DNA from: Calothrix sp. HK-06
GTDB lineage: Bacteria; Cyanobacteriota; Cyanobacteriia; Cyanobacteriales; Nostocaceae
Direction: 5' to 3'
Length of the DNA: 64,000 nt
Assembly: GCF_001904745.1 (NCBI RefSeq)
Contig: NZ_MRCD01000010.1
Span: 87,110 to 151,109, forward strand
Position 1 is the stretch's first letter. Every line of letters begins with the position of its first letter. Positions 56,127 through 64,000 of this stretch are shown piece by piece. The position numbers and the translations under genes were made by a program. Under the pieces are notes generated by a model. It ran no database searches. It was not told where the DNA came from and saw only the letters and a program-made list of their open reading frames with translations.

Positions 56127-57503
56127 TTAACTGTTCATTTCATTTTGTTTTTTTGATACCCAACCTGGTTTGAGGACTGGTTGGGGACGGGCTATTACTA
56201 GGCAGTCGTCTGGTATGTCTTGAGCGACTGTTGAACCTGCGGCTATGTATACGTCTGAACCTAAGTTAAGTGGCGCCACTAGAACGCTATTGGAACCTGT
56301 TTTTGTGTTGTCACCAATTGTAGTTGGGTGTTTTTTGAAGCCGTCGTAATTCGCGGTGATGGTTCCGGCGCCTATATTGACTTTGGTGCCTGTTGTTGTG
56401 TCACCTAAGTATGAAAGGTGAGCAACGTTCGTTTTGGCACCTAATGTAGTGTTTTTTAATTCTACAAAATTACCAATGCGGCATCCTTCACCAACATTAG
56501 CATGACCACGTAAGTGGGCGTAAGGACCAATGCGAACACCTGCTGCAACACTACTATCAGTAATTACTGAAAACTGTACTGAAACGTTTTCACCAATTTG
56601 ACTGTTTTCTATTAAACTTGCTGGCCCAATTCTACAGCCTGTATGAATTATCGTTGAACCTCGCAGGTGGGTTTGCGGCTCAATAATTACATCTGGGTGT
56701 AACTCGACGGTCTCATCAATTGTGACACTACTTGGGTCAACTATTGTTACACCCGCTGCCATCCACTGATTTTTTATTCGGTTTTGCAATATCTCGTAGG
56801 CGCCTGCTAATTGAAGTCGGTCGTTAATACCTAAAATTTCTTGGTAATCTTCGACGTCTACCGCCATTACTGGTGAAACTTGTGTAACGGCATCTGTTAA
56901 GTAATATTCTTTCTGAGCGTTGTTTGCCTGTAAGTGAGGTAGTACTTGTGCTAAATCTTGCCAGCGGAAACAGTATATTCCTGCATTTATGCGGGTACAC
57001 AGCTTTTGCTCTGCTGTACAATCTTTTTCTTCAACCATTTGCTGCACAAATTTTTTACCACCATCATCATTACAAAAAACACGCCCGTAACCTTTAGGGT
57101 CGGGCAAATGCGCGGTCAGAATAGTTGCAGCATTTTGATTTTCTCGGTGGGTTTGCAAGAGATTACTTAATGTTTCAGGGCGCAGTAATGGTACATCCCC
57201 ATTTAAAACTAGTAAGTCACCTTCATAACCTTCCAAATGCGGTAGTAGCTGTTGGATGGCGTGCCCTGTTCCCAACTGCTGAGTTTGCTCAACAAACTCT
57301 ATATTGGGTATTGGCGCCATCGCAGTTTTGACGAACTCAGCTTGGTACCCTACTATTATTATCCGTCGCTTTGGTTGCGCCTTATCAACGCTCTTTAAGA
57401 CTCGCTCGACAAGCGATAGCCCACCTAATTTATGTAAAACCTTGGGCAGGCTCGATTTCATTCTTGTGCCGCGTCCCGCCGCCAGAATTGCTACTACTAC
57501 CAT
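56127..57503 (-). CDS. glmU: Bifunctional UDP-N-acetylglucosamine pyrophosphorylase / glucosamine-1-phosphate acetyltransferase
   Basis: 458 residues. N-terminal uridylyltransferase with [20 protein letters not shown] and [11 protein letters not shown]-terminal left-handed beta-helix acetyltransferase with hexapeptide repeats, [24 protein letters not shown] and [15 protein letters not shown]. It makes UDP-GlcNAc for peptidoglycan and LPS. Upstream on the same strand is the HD-GYP gene with a hairpin in the 123-bp gap, so probably separate transcription. Confidence 0.97.
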   Translation of the reverse strand: MVVVAILAAGRGTRMKSSLPKVLHKLGGLSLVERVLKSVDKAQPKRRIIIVGYQAEFVKTAMAPIPNIEFVEQTQQLGTGHAIQQLLPHLEGYEGDLLVLNGDVPLLRPETLSNLLQTHRENQNAATILTAHLPDPKGYGRVFCNDDGGKKFVQQMVEEKDCTAEQKLCTRINAGIYCFRWQDLAQVLPHLQANNAQKEYYLTDAVTQVSPVMAVDVEDYQEILGINDRLQLAGAYEILQNRIKNQWMAAGVTIVDPSSVTIDETVELHPDVIIEPQTHLRGSTIIHTGCRIGPASLIENSQIGENVSVQFSVITDSSVAAGVRIGPYAHLRGHANVGEGCRIGNFVELKNTTLGAKTNVAHLSYLGDTTTGTKVNIGAGTITANYDGFKKHPTTIGDNTKTGSNSVLVAPLNLGSDVYIAAGSTVAQDIPDDCLVIARPQPVLKPGWVSKKQNEMNS

Positions 57504-57597
57504 AATTAGCGATACTGCATGTGTGAATTGCTTATCAAAGCTGGAGATACTCCGCTTTGTTCGTTCAGGCCCAAATAATACCAGCTAATCATCCACA

Positions 57598-57626
57598 ATC
57601 GAAATGTTAACCGCTTACATTTCGAT
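57598..57626 (-). terminator. Hairpin after the HD-GYP gene
   Basis: ATCGAAATGT (57598-57607) pairs perfectly with ACATTTCGAT (57617-57626) around 9 bases, directly after the HD-GYP stop. No U-run, so a weak terminator or mRNA end protector. Confidence 0.45.
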
Positions 57627-58868
57627 TTAGTTGGATTTAATTTCTGGATTTGATTGCCAGGAGCGAATAAAGTCAGCAAATTTCTTCATTAATTCAGGAT
57701 TACGCCAACCTCGTTTGGTTTCTTCTTCCATCGTAGATAGCGCTTCTTCTGGTGTATAAGCCTTTTTGTAAGGACGTTCACTCGTTAAAGCATCATAAAT
57801 ATCAATTATTTGAAAAATTTGTGCCAATTTGGGTATTTCATCCCCTTTAAGACCATCAGGATACCCGGAACCGTCCCATCGCTCATGATGGTGCCTAATA
57901 ATTGGTATTACCCCACGTGTACTACGCAAAGGCTGACAAATTTCTTCCCCAATCAAGACGTGTAGACGCATTGTCTTCCATTCTTCTTCTGTCAGCTTGC
58001 CCCGCTTGAGCAATATCGCATCGGGAATACCAACTTTACCAATATCATGCAGGTTGCCTCCCCACATTAAATCGCGAATCTCGTTACGCGAGAGTTTCAG
58101 ATATTCACCAAATGCTTTACCCAACTGTATTAACCGTTCGCAGTGATCCCCAGTATTTGGGTCGCGACTCTCAATTGCCCGTGCTATTGAAAATAATACT
58201 TTTTCGGCATGGTCAAGGTCTTCGTTCAAACGCTTTTGTCGCACTAGCGATTTTACACGCGCTGCTAATTCTAAACGGTCAAAGGGTTTAGTTAAAAAGT
58301 CGTCTGCTCCAACTTCGATACCGCGAATACGAGAATATCTATCGTTTAAAGCTGTAATAAAAATCACAGGAATTAATCGGGTTTGCTCGTTTTGCTTGAT
58401 TCGTTGGCAAACTTCAAACCCGTCCATTTCTGGCATCATTACGTCAAGCAGTATTAAGTCTGGTGACGAATGGGCAATTAGTTCTATTGCACTAAAACCG
58501 CTATCGGCTTCAATGATTTCATAACCCTCCATTGCCAATAAAGCTACTGATGTCATTCGACTAGCTGCATGGTCATCAACGACGAGGATTTTAGGTGTAT
58601 CGCCATCAAATATATCCACTTGTGATTCGGCGTGCTGCGTTCTTGAAACCAATGATTCATGACCTGAATCAGCCTTTTGGTTTGCCCAAGATGATATGGT
58701 TTCAACTTTTTCAATTCCTAGGTCTTGTCTTGATAAGTCCAAGGAGTAAGTTTGCACTTTTTGCAATCCTAAAGCCTTATTTGAACCGATATCATTAATT
58801 TTTTCTGAGGGGTTTGACCCACTCGTTACTCTTTCGGTAGAACCTGTATAATTGGATTTTAAAACCAC
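57627..58868 (-). CDS. Response regulator with HD-GYP phosphodiesterase domain
   Basis: 413 residues. A variable N-terminus (1-92), receiver (about 93-210: ILVVDDHAASR, phospho-Asp in LILLDVMMPEMDGF, Lys in FLTKPFDRLEL), then an HD-GYP domain (about 225-400) with HDIGKVGIPD and HHERWDGSGYPDGLKGDEIP. HD-GYP enzymes open cyclic di-GMP to GMP, ending surface or sessile signalling. Metal-binding and GYP residues appear intact, so activity is expected. The cognate kinase is not adjacent. Confidence 0.93.
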   Translation of the reverse strand: MVLKSNYTGSTERVTSGSNPSEKINDIGSNKALGLQKVQTYSLDLSRQDLGIEKVETISSWANQKADSGHESLVSRTQHAESQVDIFDGDTPKILVVDDHAASRMTSVALLAMEGYEIIEADSGFSAIELIAHSSPDLILLDVMMPEMDGFEVCQRIKQNEQTRLIPVIFITALNDRYSRIRGIEVGADDFLTKPFDRLELAARVKSLVRQKRLNEDLDHAEKVLFSIARAIESRDPNTGDHCERLIQLGKAFGEYLKLSRNEIRDLMWGGNLHDIGKVGIPDAILLKRGKLTEEEWKTMRLHVLIGEEICQPLRSTRGVIPIIRHHHERWDGSGYPDGLKGDEIPKLAQIFQIIDIYDALTSERPYKKAYTPEEALSTMEEETKRGWRNPELMKKFADFIRSWQSNPEIKSN

Positions 58869-59395
58869 AGAGGCGCTCCAATTCTTAAAACAATTTAAAT
58901 TTATATACTGTACTGTTCTGCTTTTTTTAATAGTCTCACGTCATACTGTAATCTTTCACGTTAAGTCAGAATTTACTAATTGTCAATTGTCATATATAAA
59001 TGACACTTGATTCTTGGTACTTATCACCTTCATGAATTCTTACCATTCGTATCGGCTTACAATACAACGCAAACTTAATCTATTGATGTTTAAGCAAAAC
59101 CAGCGCGTTTTTGAGCTTTTTAAGGCATCTGAGAAAATTGTGGTCAAAATTCCCCACCTATCTTTCTAGTATGGGCAATTTGAGCAAATCTTAAATCAGG
59201 TTTTATACGGAGATTTGTTCGCATGACTGTGCAAAATAACTCGCATGTCTTATTAAATTTATTTTTTGGGTCTAACTAAACAATACAGTATTTCTTTTTT
59301 GATAAGCAACTTATGTATTTTCCCATAAAAAATTATTAGCAATTATCAAACTATTGTAAAGTTACTTATCGCAGTGACCATTTATTCATTTTTCC
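58869..59395. other. Intergenic region upstream of the HD-GYP gene
   Basis: About 530 bp, A/T-rich. No convincing gene; one 17-codon plus-strand ORF (ATG 59223, preceded by GGAG) is too short to call. It should hold the HD-GYP promoter. Confidence 0.4.
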
Positions 59396-59411
59396 TGTGA
59401 TTCTGATCACA
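59396..59411. promoter_or_regulatory. CRP-type binding site
   Basis: TGTGATTCTGATCACA matches the SyCRP1/AnCrpA consensus TGTGA-N6-TCACA exactly. It lies 61 bp past the stop of the MnmC-like gene and 528 bp upstream of the HD-GYP start, too far for classic activation of the latter unless its transcript begins far upstream. Confidence 0.5.
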
Positions 59412-59471
59412 ATTACTTTATATACTCGATTAATACTTTAAAATAAATAGTATATTATTATACTAATTATT

Positions 59472-60383
59472 TTAAGTATTTATATTTTTTGATGACCAGC
59501 GCTTTCGTGCCTGAGACGTGGTTTCAAGCGTACTCGACTTTTGTTCTTGTCGGCGCCGTTCTAGAATGATTTGGGCTTGGTCTTGAAGTAACGGGTCACG
59601 ATAAGGAATTGCGGCACGTGTATGTAAATGTTCGAGTTCAGCAGTTGAGAGTGGAGATTGTTGGTTTAGTAATTGGAGACATGCAGGATGTGCTGCAACA
59701 GTACCAGGAGTTTTTCTGCCTACAGGAGGTGTTGAAGCAATAATTAAGCCAGAGAACAAAAGTGCTGCACGTACTGCTGCGGAACATGAGTAAGTAGCTA
59801 GTAATCCTTCGTGGTGTAGACATTTGGAAACAAGCGCTATAAATTCAATTGTCCACAATTGTGGACATTGTGGAGGAGAAAATGGGTCTAGGAAAATAGC
59901 GTCTGCCTGAAATGACTCTAGCAGTACCTGTTTAATAGTAGTTCGAGCATCGCCAATCAATAAAGAAGCTTTCAGATTATCGTTTTCTACGTAATACGTA
60001 GAAGCGAGTTTTGTCAAGATATCTAGATATTCAAAGTCCCAGTCAGCATACAAATTATGACTTAGCGCTGCACGTGGTACAGTTGGATTCAACTCTAAAC
60101 CAATAACTTCAACGCGACAGTTCGGATTCTGGCACCAAATAGTTTGCAGCGCAGCAGCAGTGTTATATCCTAGTCCGTAGCAAACATCTAAAATTCGGAT
60201 GGAATGTCCTTTTGCTACTTGTGTCGCTCTTTGGGATAGCTGCGTCGGAACAACAAATTTTTGAAAACTTTCTTGTCTGGCGCCAAAATGGCTATGATAT
60301 GACTCTTCAAATTCTTCGGAGAAGAAGGTGAAAGAACCGTCTGCTGTTGATTGTGGGATAAATTGTTCAGGCATTACGGACAT
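59472..60383 (-). CDS. MnmC-like SAM-dependent methyltransferase
   Basis: 303 residues. FIPQSTADGSFTFFSEEFEE, SYHSHFGARQES and DVCYGLGYNTAAAL (motif I near 70) are the pattern of the methyltransferase domain of MnmC, which finishes mnm5(s2)U34 on tRNAs. DAIFLDPFSPPQCPQLW is the catalytic D-P-F-S-P motif. The FAD oxidase half of E. coli MnmC is absent, as usual in cyanobacteria, so substrate may differ. Confidence 0.85.
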   Translation of the reverse strand: MSVMPEQFIPQSTADGSFTFFSEEFEESYHSHFGARQESFQKFVVPTQLSQRATQVAKGHSIRILDVCYGLGYNTAAALQTIWCQNPNCRVEVIGLELNPTVPRAALSHNLYADWDFEYLDILTKLASTYYVENDNLKASLLIGDARTTIKQVLLESFQADAIFLDPFSPPQCPQLWTIEFIALVSKCLHHEGLLATYSCSAAVRAALLFSGLIIASTPPVGRKTPGTVAAHPACLQLLNQQSPLSTAELEHLHTRAAIPYRDPLLQDQAQIILERRRQEQKSSTLETTSQARKRWSSKNINT

Positions 60384-60433
60384 TAAGTTCGATAATAGTT
60401 TTAGGAATTAAAAAAATACAAGTACTAGTAATT

Positions 60434-61249
60434 ATGAATGTGGTTTCTGCTCCCTGGCTTGTTGAGCATCTAAATGATTCTGAAGTCGTGATTATTGATT
60501 GTCGATTTTCGCTCAATGACTTAGATTTAGGAAAACAACAGTACCAGCAAAGCCATATTCCAGGCGCCTATTATTTTGATTTAAATGAAGACCTTTCTGC
60601 AAGAGTGGGCACACATGGAGGAAGACATCCTTTACCAAATTTGCCTTCGTTAGCAGCAAAGCTATCAAAAATAGGTATAAATCACCAAACATTAGTTGTT
60701 GCATACGACGATTCACGACTTGGATTTGCCGCGCGTTTATGGTGGTTACTGCGCTATATGGGACATGAAAGAGTTGCGGTTTTAAATGGAGGGTTTAGTG
60801 GATGGTTATCATTATCATATCCAGTGACTTCAGAAGTTAGGGAAGCGTCATGCAGTTCTCAAAACGCTATTTTTACTGAACAAGTCCAATCAAATATGGT
60901 AGTAGATATAGACGAAGTGAAAAATCGTAAAGATTTACCAGGTGTAGTTTTAATCGACTCCCGTGAGGCAGAACGTTACTTGGGTATCAGGGAACCTATT
61001 GATAAAATCGCTGGGCATATAGAGGGTGCTGTAAACTATCCTTGGCAATCTGTAACTGATGGTTCAGGGTACTTACTTAATGTTGAAGACCAGCAACAGC
61101 GCTGGCAAGATATAAAAAACAGCGAAGAAATTATTGTTTACTGCGGTTCTGGTGTTACTGCATGTGTAAATTTACTATCGCTAGAATTAGCGGGTTTTCG
61201 TAATACAAGGCTTTATGCTGGTAGTTGGAGTGATTGGATTAGTTATTAA
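60434..61249 (+). CDS. Rhodanese-family sulfurtransferase
   Basis: 271 residues, two rhodanese domains. The N-terminal, inactive domain has VIIDCRFSLND and HIPGAYYFDLNEDLS; the C-terminal domain has the catalytic Cys in IVYCGSGVTACV (about 237). It resembles thiosulfate/3-mercaptopyruvate sulfurtransferases; the active loop CGSGVTA is typical of the mercaptopyruvate type. Cytosolic. Divergent from the MnmC-like gene by 50 bp, so both may share a control region, perhaps linked through tRNA thiolation. Confidence 0.9.
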   Translation: MNVVSAPWLVEHLNDSEVVIIDCRFSLNDLDLGKQQYQQSHIPGAYYFDLNEDLSARVGTHGGRHPLPNLPSLAAKLSKIGINHQTLVVAYDDSRLGFAARLWWLLRYMGHERVAVLNGGFSGWLSLSYPVTSEVREASCSSQNAIFTEQVQSNMVVDIDEVKNRKDLPGVVLIDSREAERYLGIREPIDKIAGHIEGAVNYPWQSVTDGSGYLLNVEDQQQRWQDIKNSEEIIVYCGSGVTACVNLLSLELAGFRNTRLYAGSWSDWISY

Positions 61250-61250
61250 C

Positions 61251-62624
61251 TTAAAATCTGCCGATTTCCCAGTTGTAATTTATACTAAAAAACCACCCAT
61301 CGAAGTTAATGTTGGCTTCAGTAGAATTGCCTAGTGTTACTCCTCCTTGAACACTAATACTACTGGTATCGGTAGCTTTATAGTTAAGGTGTGTGAATAA
61401 TCGATGATACAAGTCTTCGCGATTACGCTGGGTAAAGTCAGAAAGAGTAAGTTGATAATTTAAACCGACGTTAAGCGATTGTTGTAGATAATAACTTAAT
61501 GAAAGCCATAACGAGTTTGTGATACGGTCACGTCTTTGGGGGACTTCAGCTAAATTCCAGCGAAATTCGTAAAAACTGTCAAGTGCTAATGGAGGCGCCA
61601 GAAAGTCTCTACGTCCTAATGATAGGTGGAATGAATTCTCATTAAGAAATCGGTCGCCAGATGCGAATCCAAAGCGTTTGCTGTTTCTGGCATAAAACAA
61701 TTGCTGGTTGCTCCAACCAATTTCCCCGTACATACGACGAGTTAGTTGTTGATATAAATCTACATTTAAACGTATTTGGTTGTAGTTAAATTCCGATTGA
61801 CTGATATAGCGAATAACGTTGGCATCAAGTGAACCACTTAAAAATGTTCTTAGTCCTAATTGTAAAGGTGTACTAGCAAGTGTAACGCCTGAATATACCA
61901 ATCCGTCTTCGATAGGGTCTACTTTTGAGGCAAAAAGATTGTTTGTTTGGAAAAAGCTAACTCGTCCTAGCAAATACCCAATGGGTTCAGATGGTTTTGG
62001 TGGAGTTTTTGCTGGTTGTTGAGGTTGAGTTGGTAGCGGTGGTTGTTCAACTGGTTTTGCGACGATAGTGCCGAGTTCTGCTTTTTGAGGTTTGGCAATA
62101 ATTTGTCCAAGTTCTCCGTTACTAGTTTCAGCCGCTGATTGTTTATTTTTCTCAAGAAGACGTATAAGGCTTTCTAACCTTTTACTGTAGTCAATATCAG
62201 GTTTATCTAGACGTTGTTCTATTTGCGTTGGGGTAGGCGCCGCAGGTTCATTGGGTTGTGCCTCAACTTGTGGAGGTTCTTCTGCTGGCTTTTGGGCATT
62301 GCTGCCTTGTGGCTGTTCTGGGGTTGATTGAACTATAGTTATTGACTGTACCAAATTGGGCTGTTCTATATTGATTGAATTTAAGGGTTGACTATAAGTC
62401 TTGGGCAGGAACTTGGGTAACACCTGTGTAGTCTGTGTTTGTTGTTCATGCGAATTTACAGCGTTATCACTAAAAGATGGTATATTTGATACATTCGGGG
62501 ATAATTGCCATTGTGTGGTATCTATCGCTCTTGCTGCATCTAGTTTTACCAGATACTGACAGGTAGTACTGAAAGTTAGTGAAATGCACAATGACCAACA
62601 GTTTTTAAGTTTCTTTGGTTGCAT
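61251..62624 (-). CDS. Outer-membrane beta-barrel-type hypothetical protein
   Basis: 457 residues. An N-terminal signal-like stretch (KLKNCWSLCISLTFSTTCQY), a long Pro/Gln/Glu-rich linker (about 60-210), then alternating strands (about 215-457) such as DSFYEFRWNLAEVP and LWLSLSYYLQQSLNVGLNYQ, ending with Phe (INYNWEIGRF), the usual last residue of outer-membrane proteins. It is divergent from the FecR gene (about 330 bp), and the two may form a surface pair. Function unknown. Confidence 0.7.
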   Translation of the reverse strand: MQPKKLKNCWSLCISLTFSTTCQYLVKLDAARAIDTTQWQLSPNVSNIPSFSDNAVNSHEQQTQTTQVLPKFLPKTYSQPLNSINIEQPNLVQSITIVQSTPEQPQGSNAQKPAEEPPQVEAQPNEPAAPTPTQIEQRLDKPDIDYSKRLESLIRLLEKNKQSAAETSNGELGQIIAKPQKAELGTIVAKPVEQPPLPTQPQQPAKTPPKPSEPIGYLLGRVSFFQTNNLFASKVDPIEDGLVYSGVTLASTPLQLGLRTFLSGSLDANVIRYISQSEFNYNQIRLNVDLYQQLTRRMYGEIGWSNQQLFYARNSKRFGFASGDRFLNENSFHLSLGRRDFLAPPLALDSFYEFRWNLAEVPQRRDRITNSLWLSLSYYLQQSLNVGLNYQLTLSDFTQRNREDLYHRLFTHLNYKATDTSSISVQGGVTLGNSTEANINFDGWFFSINYNWEIGRF

Positions 62625-62891
62625 CTTTACGACATCGTTTAGAAGAGTCAGACTACAAACTATTTATTGAAGTTTCAATTATCTGACAGACTGTAACGCA
62701 CAGCTAATATCAGGATTGAGTCTAGGTTGTACTTAACTATATACTTAAGTAGCAGCCATGTTATATAATTTGCATACCTGTGTTTTACCTACTTCTGCTA
62801 ACCAAATTGCGATTAGTAAATAACTTATAGCCTGCTGGAATATTTTTAATTTTTAAGATTTGATAATTTTTCAGCAAAAATACGTATATAA

Positions 62892-62907
62892 ACTTGTTAA
62901 AACAAGT
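62892..62907. promoter_or_regulatory. Possible operator before the FecR gene
   Basis: ACTTGTT-AA-AACAAGT, 7-bp arms, 46 bp upstream of the FecR gene ATG. It could bind a dimeric regulator; weak evidence. Confidence 0.3.
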
Positions 62908-62953
62908 AACAGACCTAGAAATCTACCCCTTGAGTTGTTTTACCTAGTTGAGT

Positions 62954-64000
62954 ATGAGTAAAATTTCCGAACTGCAACAAATGTTTCGTAAGTTGTTGCC
63001 ACTTCTGGTAATTAGTTTGTCAGGGGTAGCAATACCTGTATCGAATCCAGCTAATGCCCAGACACCTTTAACTAGGGCTGTAATTCAAGATTTGCGTAAC
63101 TTGGTGCAGCTAATGCCTCAACGTCAGCCAAGACGTAGGGCACAGCGTTCGGATGCCATGACACCAGGGGATGGTTTATCTACAGGAAGATTGTCATTAG
63201 CTGATTTGCGTTTCAACGACGGTTCTTGGGCACGAGTTGGAGAACAAGCCGTATTTCAGTTTTTACCGCGAACCAGAAATTTTACACTTAATAACGGTAC
63301 CGTATTATTACTGATTCCTCCAGGACGAGGAAGAACAAATATTAGAACACCAAGTGCTGCTGCCGCAATTCGTGGTTCGGCGTTGTTTGTACGTTATGAC
63401 AAAGCTACAGATACTACAATTGTTGGTGCCCTTACAAACAGTGGAATTGAAGTCTTTAATAAAGATGCTTCTAGCAGCAAAGTTTTGCAAGCTGGGCAAA
63501 TGATGGTTGTTGTCAAAGGTAAATTTCAAGGACTATATGATTTTGACCTGCGAACTTTTTATGACACAAGTGATTTAGTGCGAGGACTTGATTTAACACG
63601 TCAAAATCCAAATGCAGTTACTGACCCAGCCCTCAGTAGTGTTCAAGCAGAAACTTCAGCAGCTTTAGCCAAGCAATCACCAATATCGGGCCCAGGTACT
63701 ATTAAAGACCCATCATTTGTCAAATTATCTACAACTCCCGAAGAAAGTACTGATGCATTACTTATTCAAGATGCTGAAAAAGGCAATAATGTAATAGATA
63801 ATTTGGAAATTCAACCGAATTCCAATCAACGCAATAATTCAAACGGAAACAGCACATCTCCAGTCCCCAGACAACCAACACCGGAAACTCCTAAACAACC
63901 AACACCGGAAACTCCTAAACCACCAACACCGGAAACTCCTAAACCACCAACACCGGAAACTCCTAAACCACCAACACCGGAAACTCCTAAACCACCAACA
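62954..64000 (+). CDS. FecR-domain secreted protein, 3' end outside the window
   Basis: 349 residues seen. A signal peptide (LLPLLVISLSGVAIPVSNPA, cleavage near NAQT), a basic stretch, then a FecR-type beta domain (about 75-195: LRFNDGSWARVGEQAVFQFL, then TPSAAAAIRGSALFVRY and VLQAGQMMVVVKG). After residue 230 it becomes linker and, from 63872, at least five copies of an 8-residue repeat PPTPETPK (24 bp each) running past the end. In cyanobacteria such proteins are thought to sit in the cell envelope rather than signal iron. Divergent barrel gene nearby. Confidence 0.85.
   Translation, partial: MSKISELQQMFRKLLPLLVISLSGVAIPVSNPANAQTPLTRAVIQDLRNLVQLMPQRQPRRRAQRSDAMTPGDGLSTGRLSLADLRFNDGSWARVGEQAVFQFLPRTRNFTLNNGTVLLLIPPGRGRTNIRTPSAAAAIRGSALFVRYDKATDTTIVGALTNSGIEVFNKDASSSKVLQAGQMMVVVKGKFQGLYDFDLRTFYDTSDLVRGLDLTRQNPNAVTDPALSSVQAETSAALAKQSPISGPGTIKDPSFVKLSTTPEESTDALLIQDAEKGNNVIDNLEIQPNSNQRNNSNGNSTSPVPRQPTPETPKQPTPETPKPPTPETPKPPTPETPKPPTPETPKPPT
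63872..64000 (+). repeat. 24-bp in-frame tandem repeat coding PPTPETPK
   Basis: Five full copies and part of a sixth; the first two begin CAACCAACA (QPT), the others CCACCAACA (PPT). Identity between copies suggests recent expansion. It is cut by the window end. Confidence 0.9.

Overview
The window is chromosomal DNA of a cyanobacterium, most likely a filamentous, Nostocales-like one. The support is psbI (photosystem II), the ferredoxin-type divinyl reductase BciB, a DUF3769 outer-membrane protein, groESL under CIRCE plus a K-box, an Rre1/Ycf29-type regulator, glycogen enzymes, and several classes of short interspersed palindromic repeats. Gene density is moderate and both strands are used. 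There is no CRISPR array, rRNA operon or prophage. The one intact mobile element is an ISL3-family insertion sequence at 26040-27472. Two composition features stand out: the hexamer GGCGCC is very frequent (about 100 sites by eye) and GATC is very rare (about 13 sites by eye). I saw no GCGATCGC, the usual HIP1 octamer.

Layout. 1-9.1 kb: end of an unknown gene, DUF2079 membrane protein, acyltransferase, RppA-like regulator, hisG, methyltransferase, GH38 alpha-mannosidase. 9.3-18.2 kb: three cyanobacterial unknowns, then a minus-strand run of mgtE (with a structured leader), pyrB, psbI and the LptD-like DUF3769 protein. 19.4-22.6 kb: a large GH15/phosphorylase-kinase-like protein. 22.8-25.5 kb: a PspA/Vipp1-like operon ending in a chimeric membrane-WD40-J-domain protein. 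26-31.5 kb: ISL3 element, bciB, ftsI and an FtsL-like small protein. 31.8-41.2 kb: small lipoprotein, glgB, hydrolase, DUF99, Rre1-like regulator, groESL. 41.4-44.2 kb: decay zone with a truncated cytosine methylase, a broken hicB and a Uma2 fragment around a WD40 protein and a CbbX/SpoVK-type AAA ATPase.

44.4-47.1 kb is the most unusual region. A TROVE/Ro60 (Rsr) gene is preceded on its own strand by three tandem tRNA-like RNAs (about 122-133 nt each). They have different tRNA bodies but share an insert: a GAAA-tetraloop hairpin followed by a hairpin ending in GGTTATCG. Just beyond lie two copies of a 73-nt hairpin repeat and a fourth, short tRNA-like element ending in CCA that runs into a long hairpin. 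Ro60 proteins bind Y RNAs, and bacterial Y RNAs (YrlA) contain tRNA-like domains. This looks like a dense, possibly undescribed Y-RNA-type locus in which the Y module is built into tRNA bodies.

47-64 kb: two coupled small genes, a membrane-anchored unknown, pyrD, a GAF sensor protein, DyP peroxidase, DUF2256, isoaspartyl peptidase, a MITE-like GC-rich element, glmU, an HD-GYP response regulator, an MnmC-like methyltransferase, a rhodanese, an outer-membrane barrel protein and a FecR-domain protein that runs off the end. Functions and positions were read by eye; no database search was possible.
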